Positions 1 to 7,736 of a stretch of DNA of 64,000 nucleotides are shown piece after piece (the stretch's first letter is position 1; each line of letters begins with the position of its first letter). Position numbers and translations under genes: made by a program. The stretch lies in contig OZ252031.1 of the NCBI GenBank assembly GCA_965247775.1, forward strand, positions 1 through 64,000. The letters are read 5' to 3'. Below the pieces are notes generated by a model, which was not told the origin of the DNA, made no database searches, and saw nothing but the letters and a program-made list of their open reading frames with translations. This stretch comes from G965247775 sp965247775 (lineage in GTDB: Bacteria > Chloroflexota > Dehalococcoidia > Bin125).

Positions 1-163
1 CCAGGTGGGAGATGCCGGCCTCGGCCGGGTCTTCGTAGCGGGAGCCGGCCCCGAAATAGAAGCTCACGGTGACGGAGCGGCTGTGCGGCATGGGTGTGGT
101 GAGCACGCGCAAGCCGTTGGCGAGGACCCGCTGATCCAGCACCGGGTCCGCGGGGACGACCAC
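1..163 (-). CDS. M16 family zinc metallopeptidase, N-terminal fragment cut by window edge
   Basis: About the first 54 codons of a gene that runs off the left edge. After a GTG start two bases past the stop of the upstream metallo-hydrolase gene, the peptide reads LANGLRVLTTPMPHSRSV and then FGAGSRYEDPAEAGISHL. This is the opening strand and helix of M16 (pitrilysin/processing-peptidase) enzymes, where the next residues form the HxxEH zinc motif; the window stops at the first histidine plus one residue. The catalytic Glu is therefore not visible and activity cannot be judged. The 2-base spacing suggests co-transcription with the metallo-hydrolase. In many bacteria such an M16 gene lies near lysA and pnp; only the lysA neighbour is visible here. 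Confidence 0.8.
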   Translation of the reverse strand, partial: MVVPADPVLDQRVLANGLRVLTTPMPHSRSVTVSFYFGAGSRYEDPAEAGISHL

Positions 164-165
164 CC

Positions 166-822
166 TCAGTCCCGTCCCCAGAGCACGTCCCCGTGCAGAT
201 CGGGGGCGTGCTCCCGCGCCGCGAAGGCGGCGTACTCGGCCTGGCTGGCGGCGATGGTGCAATCGTCGCCGTGCCCGTTGAACGTCAGCGTCTCCCCGGG
301 CAGGGCGTAGATGCGCTCCGTGATGGAGGCGATCATCTGGAGCAGGCCGGCGTTGCTGGTGGAATGGCCCGGCCCCCCGGGGAAGAGCGTGTCCCCCGCG
401 ACGAGATATGGCGCGGCGTAGTAGCAGGTGCTGCCCGGCGTATGTCCCGGGGTGTGGATCGCGGTGATCGTCGTGTCGCCCAGCGGGATCGACTCGCCGC
501 CCGCGAGATGCTCGTCGATCCGCTCGTGGTCCGCCCAGGGCGCGTCGGCGTGCATGTAGAAGGGCACGTCCACGGCGGCGCGGAGGGCGTCGAAGCTGGC
601 GATGTGATCGGGATGGGAGTGGGTGAAGAGGACCATCCGGAGCGTGGTGTCGGCGGTCGCGGCCAGGATCTGCTCGATCTCCGGGACGGCGTCGATGATC
701 GCGCTTTGCTGCGTCGCCCGGTCGACGAGGATGAAGGCGTTGTTGGCGTAGGGGCCGAAGGGGCCGAGCTTGCGGACCTGGATGGCATCGCTTTGGGCGT
801 GTGGGGGTGGGATGGCCACCAC
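166..822 (-). CDS. MBL-fold metallo-hydrolase (glyoxalase II-like)
   Basis: 218-residue protein with the metallo-beta-lactamase fold signature HSHPDH near residue 69, a second histidine in HTPGHTPG (about residue 122), the bridging aspartate in AGDTLFPGG (about residue 143) and a final histidine in FNGHGDD (about residue 184). This is a full binuclear zinc or iron ligand set, so the enzyme should be an active hydrolase. The size and single domain match the hydroxyacylglutathione hydrolase-like/YcbL group; the substrate cannot be told from sequence. It is transcribed away from lysA, from an ATG at 820-822, and is followed after two bases by the M16 peptidase gene, which makes a likely two-gene operon. 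Confidence 0.85.
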   Translation of the reverse strand: MVAIPPPHAQSDAIQVRKLGPFGPYANNAFILVDRATQQSAIIDAVPEIEQILAATADTTLRMVLFTHSHPDHIASFDALRAAVDVPFYMHADAPWADHERIDEHLAGGESIPLGDTTITAIHTPGHTPGSTCYYAAPYLVAGDTLFPGGPGHSTSNAGLLQMIASITERIYALPGETLTFNGHGDDCTIAASQAEYAAFAAREHAPDLHGDVLWGRD

Positions 823-957
823 GGCGCTCCTTCAGGGGGTGTGTGCGGCGGCTGCGGCGCACGGCGGGCGATTCCGCTGCCGGAGTGTACCGGACGCCGC
901 CTTGCGGGCCCATCGCGCATGGACGCGCCCGGAGCCCGGGCCATAGAATCGGAGGAA

Positions 958-984
958 CCGCCGCGGACACCGTAACCGCGGCGG
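958..984. repeat. Inverted repeat in the lysA upstream region
   Basis: CCGCCGCGG (958-966) and CCGCGGCGG (976-984) form a perfect 9-bp stem with a 9-base loop (967-975). It sits about 105 bases before the lysA ATG, in the 266-base gap between the divergent metallo-hydrolase and lysA genes. A TAGAAT box at 944-949 just upstream could be a -10 element, though no convincing -35 is seen at the right distance. The hairpin might therefore lie at the 5' end of the lysA transcript. No lysine-riboswitch core could be recognised. Confidence 0.4.
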
Positions 985-1088
985 CGTTGGACGAGTTTCC
1001 GGCGGTTCGCGCGGCGCCAGCCCGCGCCCGGGGTCCTGGGACCCGGCGTGGCCCAGGCGCCCGGCCGTTCGGTGCGGGTTGGGCAGTC

Positions 1089-2438
1089 ATGGCGGAGCCC
1101 CGCGCGGGTTGGGAGCCCGCGCCCCTCTTTCCGATTACGACGGAGGTGGGCGACGACGGGCGCCTGCGCATCGCGGGCTGTGACGTGACCGCCCTGGCCG
1201 ACGCCTACGGCACGCCGCTCTATCTCTACGACGAGGCCAGCATCCGTGAGGCCTGCCGCCGTTACCGGCGCGCCTTCGGCGAGCGGTTGCCCAGCGTGCG
1301 CGTACTCTACGCCGCCAAGGCCTTCCTCAGTCCGGCGCTGGCCCTCCTGCTGGCGGAGGAAGGGATGGGGATGGACGTGGTCTCCGGGGGCGAATTGTTC
1401 GTCGCCCGGGCGGGGGGCTTCCCCAGCGATCGCGTCGCCTTCCACGGCAACAACAAGGGGCAAGACGAGCTGGCGGAGGCGCTGGAGGCCGGGGTCGGCC
1501 GCATCATCGTGGACAACGAGGACGAACTGGCCCTGATCGAGCGGCTGGCCGCCGCGCGCGACCTGCGGCCCGCGGTGATGCTGCGGGTGACGCCCGGGGT
1601 CGATGCCCACAGCCACACCAAAACCACGACCGGGCTGAAGGACAGCAAGTTCGGCTTTCCCCTCGCCAGTGGGGCGGCGGAGGCCGCGGTCGAGCGGCTG
1701 GCCGGGTCGCGAACGCTCGACCTGACCGGCTACCACATCCACCTGGGCTCCCCGATCTTCGAGCTGACGCCCTATGTGGCGGGCATTGAGGTGATGACGG
1801 AATTCGCCGCCGCGATGCGCGACCGCCACGGCTACACCTGGCGCGAGTTCAGCCCCGGCGGCGGATTCGCCCTGGGCTACACGGCAGAGCAGCTGCCGCC
1901 CGAGATCGAGACGTACGCCGAGACCGTGGCGTCGGCCCTGCGCGCGGGCTGCGAGCGGCACGGGCTGCCGCTGCCGGAGGTCCAGATTGAGCCGGGCCGC
2001 TCGATCGTCGGCCGTGCCGGGGTGGCGCTCTACCGCGTCGGCGTGCGCAAGGAGATCCCGGGCCTGCGCACGTACGTCTCCGTCGACGGCGGGATGGCCG
2101 ATAACATCCGGCCCGCGATGTATGGGGCCGCCTACACGGCCGTCGTCGCCAATCGCGCGCATGACGCGGCCGAGGAGACGGTGGCGGTGGCGGGCAAGTT
2201 CTGCGAGAGCGGTGACGTGCTGATCGAGGCGATCGACCTCCCCCGTCTGGAGGCCGGCGATCTGCTCGCTGTGCCGGCCAGCGGGGCCTACAACCTGGCC
2301 ATGGAGAGCAACTACAACCTGGCGCTGCGCCCCGCCGTCCTCTTCCTGCGCGATGGCCAGGCGCGGCTGACGCGCCGCCGGCAGTCCTACGCCGACCTGT
2401 TGGCCCTGGAGGCGACCGCCGCGGAGGTGACGTCGTGA
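1089..2438 (+). CDS. lysA: Diaminopimelate decarboxylase
   Basis: 449-residue PLP enzyme that decarboxylates meso-diaminopimelate to L-lysine in the cytoplasm, the last step of lysine biosynthesis. The PLP lysine lies in VLYAAKAFL (about residue 77), the glycine-rich phosphate loop in SPGGGF (about residue 256), the substrate arginine in EPGRSIVG (about residue 302) and the conserved CESGD motif (about residue 375). The family's usual length is near 420. The ATG at 1089 was chosen because upstream in-frame sequence is low-complexity and overlaps the divergent promoter region. The stop overlaps the GTG of holB, so lysA-holB-ricT are probably one transcript. Fold-III PLP decarboxylases for ornithine or arginine are related, but the CESGD context favours DAP. 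Confidence 0.92.
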   Translation: MAEPRAGWEPAPLFPITTEVGDDGRLRIAGCDVTALADAYGTPLYLYDEASIREACRRYRRAFGERLPSVRVLYAAKAFLSPALALLLAEEGMGMDVVSGGELFVARAGGFPSDRVAFHGNNKGQDELAEALEAGVGRIIVDNEDELALIERLAAARDLRPAVMLRVTPGVDAHSHTKTTTGLKDSKFGFPLASGAAEAAVERLAGSRTLDLTGYHIHLGSPIFELTPYVAGIEVMTEFAAAMRDRHGYTWREFSPGGGFALGYTAEQLPPEIETYAETVASALRAGCERHGLPLPEVQIEPGRSIVGRAGVALYRVGVRKEIPGLRTYVSVDGGMADNIRPAMYGAAYTAVVANRAHDAAEETVAVAGKFCESGDVLIEAIDLPRLEAGDLLAVPASGAYNLAMESNYNLALRPAVLFLRDGQARLTRRRQSYADLLALEATAAEVTS

Positions 2439-3529
2439 CGGACGCCGGTGGGCCCGTCGGCGGCGGCGAGCGAGGCGACTGGGGGGCGATGGCCGGCAGC
2501 CCGGCAGTGCGGGTGTTGAGCCGGATGCTGGCCGTGGATCGCCTTCCCCACGCGCTGCTCTTCTGCGGTCCCGAGCAGGTGGGCAAGGCAGGGCTGGCGC
2601 TGACGCTGGCGCAGGCCCTCAACTGTGAAGAGCCCCCGGCCGGGGGGGGTGGCCCCTGCGCCGCCTGCCGGGCCTGCCGCCGGATCGCGGCGGGGAAGTT
2701 CGCCGACGTCGAGACGGTCGCGCCCGGTGGCCTCTGCCGTGTCAACGAGCACGACCACCGCCGCAGCCAGACGATCGGGATCTGCCAGGTGCGGCGGCTG
2801 GAGATGACGGCCGTGAGCCGTCCCTATGAGGGACGACACCGCGTCTTCGTCGTCGATCCGGCCGATGCGCTGACGGACGAGGCCGCGGACGCCTTCCTCA
2901 AAACGCTGGAGGAGCCGCCCGCGGCGGTGACGCTGGTGCTGATCAGCGCGCGCGCCGCCCTCCTGCCGGAGACGGTGCGTTCCCGCTGCCGGCGCCTCGA
3001 TGTTGCCCCCCTGCCCGTGGCGGCGCTGGCGGAGCGCCTGGCCGAGCGGGACGACGTGGCCCCAGAAGCGGTCGGGCCACTCGCCCGCCTCGCGCGCGGC
3101 CGCGCCGGCTGGCTCTCGGCGGCCTTGGGGGAGGGGGATCCCCTGGCCGTGCGCAGCGCCCAGATCGATGACCTGCGCCGCCTCAGCGGCGCAAGCCGCG
3201 CCGATCGGCTCGACTTCGCGGCCTCCCTAGGGGGCGGCGGCGATCCTGCCAACGCCCGCACCACCCTGGAGCACTGGCGCGAGTGGTGGCGCGACCTCCT
3301 GCGCGTGCGCGCCGGCAGCAGCGACGGCTGCACCCACGAGTACCTGCGCCCGACGCTGGAGGCGGAGGCGGCGCGCTATGCCCCCGCCGACATCTGTGCC
3401 TTCCTGCGCGAATTGCAGACCACTGAGGAGTTGCTCCGCTGTGGCGTGCACCCGCGCCGGGCGCTGGGCTCGCTCCTGCTGGCGGCGCCGCCGCCGGCCC
3501 CCGCCCGCGAGACGATGAGGAGCGCTTGA
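2435..3529 (+). CDS. holB: DNA polymerase III delta' subunit (clamp loader)
   Basis: 364-residue AAA+ protein. The N-terminal half has a P-loop-like GPEQVGKAG (about residue 46) and a four-cysteine zinc module (C of NCEE and the CAACRAC cluster, residues 68-90). It also carries the Walker B-like VVDPAD, the FLKTLEEPP motif (about residue 153) and SRCRRLDV, the sensor region typical of delta'/tau subunits. In the clamp loader delta' is the stator that helps load the beta clamp. The P-loop is a GxxxxGKA variant rather than GKS/T, as expected for a subunit with weak or no ATPase activity. The GTG start overlaps the lysA stop (GTGA), and the next gene starts one base after its stop. Confidence 0.85.
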   Translation: MTDAGGPVGGGERGDWGAMAGSPAVRVLSRMLAVDRLPHALLFCGPEQVGKAGLALTLAQALNCEEPPAGGGGPCAACRACRRIAAGKFADVETVAPGGLCRVNEHDHRRSQTIGICQVRRLEMTAVSRPYEGRHRVFVVDPADALTDEAADAFLKTLEEPPAAVTLVLISARAALLPETVRSRCRRLDVAPLPVAALAERLAERDDVAPEAVGPLARLARGRAGWLSAALGEGDPLAVRSAQIDDLRRLSGASRADRLDFAASLGGGGDPANARTTLEHWREWWRDLLRVRAGSSDGCTHEYLRPTLEAEAARYAPADICAFLRELQTTEELLRCGVHPRRALGSLLLAAPPPAPARETMRSA

Positions 3530-3530
3530 A

Positions 3531-4772
3531 ATGGCCGAGACGAACGTGATCGGGGTGCGCTTCCATGACGCCTCTAAGATCTACCACTTCGCCCCGCCGC
3601 AGGTCCCCGTGCAGGAGGGGGAATACGTGGTGGTGGAGACGGCGCGAGGCTCGGAGATGGCGCGCGTCGTGACGGTGCCGCCCGAGGATGCCGGGCCCGT
3701 GCCGAGCGACGCCCGCCCCGTCGTGCGGCTCGCCGACGGGGCCGACCGCTCCCAGGCGGAGGCGATGGCGGAGCGGGGGACGCACATGCTGGAGCGCGCC
3801 CGCGCGCTGGTCGCGGAGCACGATCTCCCCATGTATGCGGTGGCCTTCCAGGTCAACCTCGCCGGCAGCGAGGCGACCGGCCACTTCCAGGCGGACGGGC
3901 ACGTGGACTTCTCGCCCGTCGTGGAGGCGATCGAGTCGGAGTTCGCGATCCGGGTGCACATGCAGCAGGCGGGGCCGCGGGATCGGGCCAAGCTCGTCGA
4001 CGGCCACGACATCTGCGGCCTGCGCCTCTGCTGCTCGAGTTGGATGACGAGCTTCCCCAAGGTCAGCATTCGCATGGCCAAGGAGCAATCCTTGGCCATG
4101 AACCCGGACAAGATCTCCGGCGTCTGCGGCCGTCTGCTCTGCTGCCTCACCTTTGAGTTCGAGGCCTATCGCGAGATGCGCGGCACGCTGCCGAAGGTGG
4201 GCAAGCGTGTCTCGACCCCCGCCGGCATGGGCAAGGTGGTGCAACTCAACGTGCTCAAGCAGACCGTCACCCTGGTGCTGGACGACCAGGCCGGCCGGGT
4301 GGAGGTGCCGGCCGCGGAGATCGGCATGGCGGTGCGGGTGGAGGAGGCGCCGAATCAGGCGCTCGTGGAGGAACTCGAACTCTCGCCGATGCCCGGCGAG
4401 CGCCGCTCTCGTCGATCCACGCCGGCGTCGGCGAGGGGCGCGGACACGCGCGAGCCCCGTGAAGAGGCGGCAAGGGACGATCGATCCCGGCGGCGGCGGC
4501 GGCGCGGACGGCGGCAGGAGGGTGCACGACCCCCGGGCGCCGCCCCTCGCGATGCCGGCGCCCCGCCCCCCGCTCCCGGCGCTCGGCCGCAGGAGCGCCG
4601 CCCCCGTGACCCCGGGCGGGAGGCGGGGCCGCCATCCGGCGTGGGCGGGGATGGCGACCAGGACCGCCCCAGACGTCGTCGCCGTCGCCGCCGCCGCCGG
4701 AGCCCCGGGACCGCAGCGAACGAGGGCGGCGGTGGGCGCGATGGAGATGGCGCGGGCGGCGCGCAGGGTTGA
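3531..4772 (+). CDS. ricT: RicT/YaaT-type PSP1 domain protein with long Arg-rich tail
   Basis: 413 residues. The first ~290 are the PSP1 domain; cysteine clusters in DICGLRLCCSSW (about residue 163) and SGVCGRLLCCLTFE (about residue 200) match the ligands that let RicT/YaaT proteins bind [4Fe-4S] clusters with RicA and RicF. In Bacillus that complex promotes mRNA maturation by RNase Y; the gene sits next to holB in Firmicutes too, which supports the name. Residues ~290-413 are a low-complexity Arg/Pro/Gly tail with runs of eight or more arginines, not part of the family core and probably nucleic-acid binding. It is the last gene of lysA-holB-ricT and converges on parB across a 67-base gap with no clear terminator. 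Confidence 0.82.
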   Translation: MAETNVIGVRFHDASKIYHFAPPQVPVQEGEYVVVETARGSEMARVVTVPPEDAGPVPSDARPVVRLADGADRSQAEAMAERGTHMLERARALVAEHDLPMYAVAFQVNLAGSEATGHFQADGHVDFSPVVEAIESEFAIRVHMQQAGPRDRAKLVDGHDICGLRLCCSSWMTSFPKVSIRMAKEQSLAMNPDKISGVCGRLLCCLTFEFEAYREMRGTLPKVGKRVSTPAGMGKVVQLNVLKQTVTLVLDDQAGRVEVPAAEIGMAVRVEEAPNQALVEELELSPMPGERRSRRSTPASARGADTREPREEAARDDRSRRRRRRGRRQEGARPPGAAPRDAGAPPPAPGARPQERRPRDPGREAGPPSGVGGDGDQDRPRRRRRRRRRRSPGTAANEGGGGRDGDGAGGAQG

Positions 4773-4839
4773 GTGCGAGAGCCGCGACCGGACTCCTGCC
4801 TGCGGAGCGCCTCCCCGGCTGGCGGGACGGCCTGCGCGA

Positions 4840-5745
4840 CTAGATGGTGAGGTGGGGTGGCGGCGGGGGCTCCGCCTGGGCGGCGGCGATGCGGGAGATG
4901 ATCCCTTGCAGCTGTTCGTCGTCATACCAGCGCAGGGACAGCCAGCCCCCTTGGCGGCCCCGCTGCAGGCGGACCTGGGTGCCCAGCGCCGTCTGTAGCT
5001 GATCGGCCAGGGCCCCGTCGGCGAGGGAGCCGTCCGGCGCTGGGGCGGGGGCGTCCTGGGCGTGAGGCCGCCGCAGGGCGCGGGCGGCGCGCTCGGTTTG
5101 GCGGACGCTGAGGGCGCGCTCACGCACGCGCCGCCAGAGGTCCTCCTGTGCGGCGGCGCCGGGCGCGCCCAGAATGGCGCGGGCGTGGCCCTCGCTGATC
5201 TCGCCGCCGGCGAGGCTCTCCCGCACGCGGTCGGGCAGTTGCAGGAGGCGCAGGGCATTGGCGACGGCGCTGCGGCTCTTGCCCAGGCGCTGCGCGATGA
5301 CGGCTTGCGTGTCGCCCGTCGTTTGCAGGAGCCGCTCGTAGGCGCGGGCCTCCTCCAACGGGCTCAGGTCCTCGCGCTGCAGGTTCTCCACCAGAGCCGC
5401 GGTGAGGAGTTCATCGCCGCTGAGGCTGGTGACGATAACGGGCGCCTGGGTCAATCCGGCGCGGCGGGCGGCGCGCCAGCGCCGTTCGCCCGCCACGATG
5501 GTGTACTGGCCGCTGGGACCCGCGGTGACCAGCAGCGGCTGCAGCAGGCCGACGGCGCGGATGCTGTCGGCCAGTTCCTGGAGCGCGCCGGAGTCGATAT
5601 GGGAGCGAGGCTGCTCCGGGTTGGGGCGGATGGTCTCAAGCGCGACCTGCAAGGGTTCGCCGCTGCTGGCGCGGGCCTGCTCGTCCTCGGCACGCTGGAT
5701 CAGCGCGTCCAGGCCGCGGCCCAGCGCCGGACGGGCGGCGGTCAT
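4840..5745 (-). CDS. parB: Chromosome-partitioning protein ParB
   Basis: 301-residue ParB/Spo0J. The N-terminal CTPase domain carries IRPNPEQPR (about residue 38) and the GERRWRAA box (about residue 86). Next come ENLQREDLSPLEEA (about residue 116) and a helix-turn-helix (AQRLGKSRSAVANALRLLQL, about residue 142) that reads parS, then a GEISEGHARAIL helix. The C-terminal dimerisation region is followed by a proline-rich end. ParB loads at parS, spreads as a sliding clamp and works with ParA and SMC in chromosome segregation. It is the last gene of the rpmH-to-parB operon and overlaps parA by four bases (ATGA). Candidate parS sites lie about 4.3 kb upstream in the same operon. Confidence 0.93.
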   Translation of the reverse strand: MTAARPALGRGLDALIQRAEDEQARASSGEPLQVALETIRPNPEQPRSHIDSGALQELADSIRAVGLLQPLLVTAGPSGQYTIVAGERRWRAARRAGLTQAPVIVTSLSGDELLTAALVENLQREDLSPLEEARAYERLLQTTGDTQAVIAQRLGKSRSAVANALRLLQLPDRVRESLAGGEISEGHARAILGAPGAAAQEDLWRRVRERALSVRQTERAARALRRPHAQDAPAPAPDGSLADGALADQLQTALGTQVRLQRGRQGGWLSLRWYDDEQLQGIISRIAAAQAEPPPPPHLTI

Positions 5746-6563
5746 GCCACGACCATGCCGGCGACGCCACCGGCGTCCCTCGAGGAGATGGCCGGCGCCG
5801 GCGCGGCGTCTTCCTGGCGGCGGAGGAACTCGCGCGCCAGGGCGCGATAGGTCTCGGCGCCGCGCGAGGCGGGCGCGTATTGGAAGATGGTCTGGCCGAA
5901 GCTCGGCGCCTCACTCAGCCGGACGGAGCGCGGGATCACGGTGTCGTAGGTCTGGGGGAAGTGGGCGCGCACCTCCTGCACCACCTCTTGCGATAACTTC
6001 GTTCGAGAATCAAACATCGTCAGGACGACGCCGCCGATCGCCAGGGCGGGATTGAGGCGGCGCCGCACCCGATCGATCGTATCGGCGAGGTGCCCCAGCC
6101 CTTCGAGCGCCAGGTACTCGCACTGCACGGGGATGAGCGCCCGGTCGGCGGCGGCGAGGGCGTTCAGTGTGAGCAGTCCCAGCGACGGCGCGCAGTCGAT
6201 CAGGACGTAGTCGTAGGCGGCGCGGAGGGGGGAGAGGGCATGGCGCAGGCGTTGCTCGCGCGCGTCGACGTCGACCAGCTCCACCTCTGCCCCCGCCAGG
6301 TGCCGGGATGCCGGGAGCAGCCAGAGGCCGCTCTCGGACGTCTCGCGGACGCAGGCGGCGGCGGGACGCTGGCCGCCCAAGGCGTCGTAGAGCGTGGGGG
6401 CCCCGGCCGGGGCGTGCCCCAGGCCGCTGGTGGCGTTGCTCTGCGGGTCCGCGTCGACGAGCAGGATGCGCCGGCCGGAGCGAGCCAGGGCGGCGCCCAG
6501 GTTGACCGCGGTCGTCGTCTTACCGACGCCGCCCTTCTGGTTTGCGATGGCGAAAACGGGCAC
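5742..6563 (-). CDS. parA: Chromosome-partitioning ATPase ParA/Soj
   Basis: 273-residue Walker-type ATPase. A deviant Walker A KGGVGKTT with the signature lysine begins at about residue 10, DADPQSNAT follows at about residue 39, and YVLIDCAPSLGLLT supplies Walker B. ParA forms ATP-dependent dimers on nucleoid DNA and is released by ParB, which moves or positions origins. The GTG start at 6561-6563 leaves no N-terminal DNA-binding extension, as in chromosomal Soj-type rather than plasmid type Ia ParA proteins. It lies 29 bases after jag and overlaps parB, so it is translated from the ribosomal-protein/membrane-insertase operon. Confidence 0.94.
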   Translation of the reverse strand: MPVFAIANQKGGVGKTTTAVNLGAALARSGRRILLVDADPQSNATSGLGHAPAGAPTLYDALGGQRPAAACVRETSESGLWLLPASRHLAGAEVELVDVDAREQRLRHALSPLRAAYDYVLIDCAPSLGLLTLNALAAADRALIPVQCEYLALEGLGHLADTIDRVRRRLNPALAIGGVVLTMFDSRTKLSQEVVQEVRAHFPQTYDTVIPRSVRLSEAPSFGQTIFQYAPASRGAETYRALAREFLRRQEDAAPAPAISSRDAGGVAGMVVA

Positions 6564-6592
6564 ACACTCACCTTGAGGAGAGCCGACCCCGT

Positions 6593-7729
6593 TCAGTCCC
6601 CACGGTACACAATCTGCACTCTGCGCGCATGACCTTCCCCGGCGCTTTCGGTTTCGACGTCCGCGTCCTCCGCCAAGGCCAGGTGGACGATGCGGCGTTC
6701 CGCGGCGGGCATGGGATCCAGGGAGGCGGTCTCGCCCGTCTCCTTGACCTCGTCGGCGAGTTCCCGCGCGAGCGCATTGATCGTTTCCTCACGGGCGCGC
6801 TTATGGCCCGCGACGTCCACCGTGAAGGCGTGGCGCCCTTCGATAGCGCGGTTCACGATCAGGTTGAGCACGTACTGCAGGGCGGCCAGGCTCTCGCCCT
6901 GCCGGCCGATCAGGAGGCTGAGGTCGCCCTCTTCGCGGGGCGAGGTCACATCCAGCACGGCGAGCGCGTGGTTGAGGCCGTCGATCGGCGTTTCCGGCTC
7001 GCGCGCGGCGACGCTCGCTTCGACCCCCACGAGGTGCAGCAGATCCGTGAGCACGGCGACGGCGAAGCGGGTGGGGTCGTCCTCTTCCGGCTCGTAGTCC
7101 GGGTCAGCGAGCAGCTCGAAGGGCGCGATGGCGGGCCGCGGCGGAGTGTCGCGCCGGTCGCGGCGGTCCCGCCCGCGGCCGCCGCGATCCTCGTCGCGCA
7201 CCCGAGAGGGGCGATCCTCGTCGCGCACCCGAGAGGGGCGATCCTCGTCGCGCACCCGAGAGGGGCGATCCTCGTCGCGCACCCGAGAGGGGCGATCCTC
7301 GTCGCGCGTCCGAGAGGGGCGATCCTCGTCGCGCGTCCGAGAGGGGCGATCCTCGCCGCGCGCCCGGGGGACGCGATCCCGGCCGCCGTCGCGGTCGCGA
7401 TCGCGTCCCCGCCCGCCCCGGCCGCGGCCGCCGTGATCGGGGGGCCGTCGCTGCACTTCGGCGTAGTCGGCATAGTCGTCGATGCGGGGGAGGGGGGCGT
7501 CCTCGCCGGACACCGCCGAGGTCGGGGGGGGCTCGGCTACGGCCCCAATGGCGCTGACACGCACTTCCGCCTCGGTGGCGCCGATCCCGAAGATGCCGGG
7601 GCGTCCTTCGGTGAGGACGGTGACCTCCACCTGGGATCGGTTCAGGCCCAGCTGGCGCAGCGCGCGCTGGACGGCATCATCCACGGTCTTGGCGGTGATG
7701 AGAACGGATTGGGGTGTGTGATCTGCCAT
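6593..7729 (-). CDS. jag: Jag/KhpB-type RNA-binding protein with repetitive linker
   Basis: 378 residues in three parts. The N-terminal Jag_N domain (VLITAKTVDDAVQRALRQLG, then TEGRPGIFGIGATEAEV) spans about residues 8-60. A very acidic/basic linker of about 130 residues contains the repeated nonapeptide DRPSR(T/V)RDE. The C-terminal KH plus R3H domains (LLIGRQGESLAALQYVLN; R3H end about residues 315-375) bind RNA. Jag/KhpB proteins pair with KhpA and affect cell-wall and division gene expression in Gram-positives. The start MADHTPQS was chosen because it lies 7 bases after yidC and begins the conserved domain. The linker is far longer than usual. Confidence 0.88.
   Translation of the reverse strand: MADHTPQSVLITAKTVDDAVQRALRQLGLNRSQVEVTVLTEGRPGIFGIGATEAEVRVSAIGAVAEPPPTSAVSGEDAPLPRIDDYADYAEVQRRPPDHGGRGRGGRGRDRDRDGGRDRVPRARGEDRPSRTRDEDRPSRTRDEDRPSRVRDEDRPSRVRDEDRPSRVRDEDRPSRVRDEDRGGRGRDRRDRRDTPPRPAIAPFELLADPDYEPEEDDPTRFAVAVLTDLLHLVGVEASVAAREPETPIDGLNHALAVLDVTSPREEGDLSLLIGRQGESLAALQYVLNLIVNRAIEGRHAFTVDVAGHKRAREETINALARELADEVKETGETASLDPMPAAERRIVHLALAEDADVETESAGEGHARRVQIVYRGD
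7184..7372 (-). repeat. 27-bp tandem repeat inside jag
   Basis: Seven consecutive 27-bp units begin at 7184, 7211, 7238, 7265, 7292, 7319 and 7346, each opening with GCGATCCTCG on the plus strand. Units 1-4 are identical or nearly so, units 5-6 carry a CACCC-to-CGTCC change, and unit 7 is degenerate. Because 27 is a multiple of three, copies change the Jag linker by nine residues (DRPSRVRDE or DRPSRTRDE) without a frameshift. The homogeneity of the units suggests recent expansion by slippage or unequal recombination. Confidence 0.95.
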
Positions 7730-7736
7730 GGCTCGG

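Noticed and set aside
333..2162. A 609-codon open frame on the minus strand antisense to lysA
   Set aside because: It is a shadow of lysA in GC-rich DNA: composition is Arg/Gly/Ala/Pro-biased, no family motif occurs, and lysA carries full catalytic motifs.
3183..5258. A 691-codon minus-strand open frame over holB, ricT and parB
   Set aside because: It crosses three recognised genes, has no domain and shows the repetitive RRRR/PPP composition of an antisense frame.
7184..7372. Regular direct repeats that look like a short CRISPR array
   Set aside because: Units are contiguous without spacers, 27 bp keeps the jag frame, and no cas gene is near.
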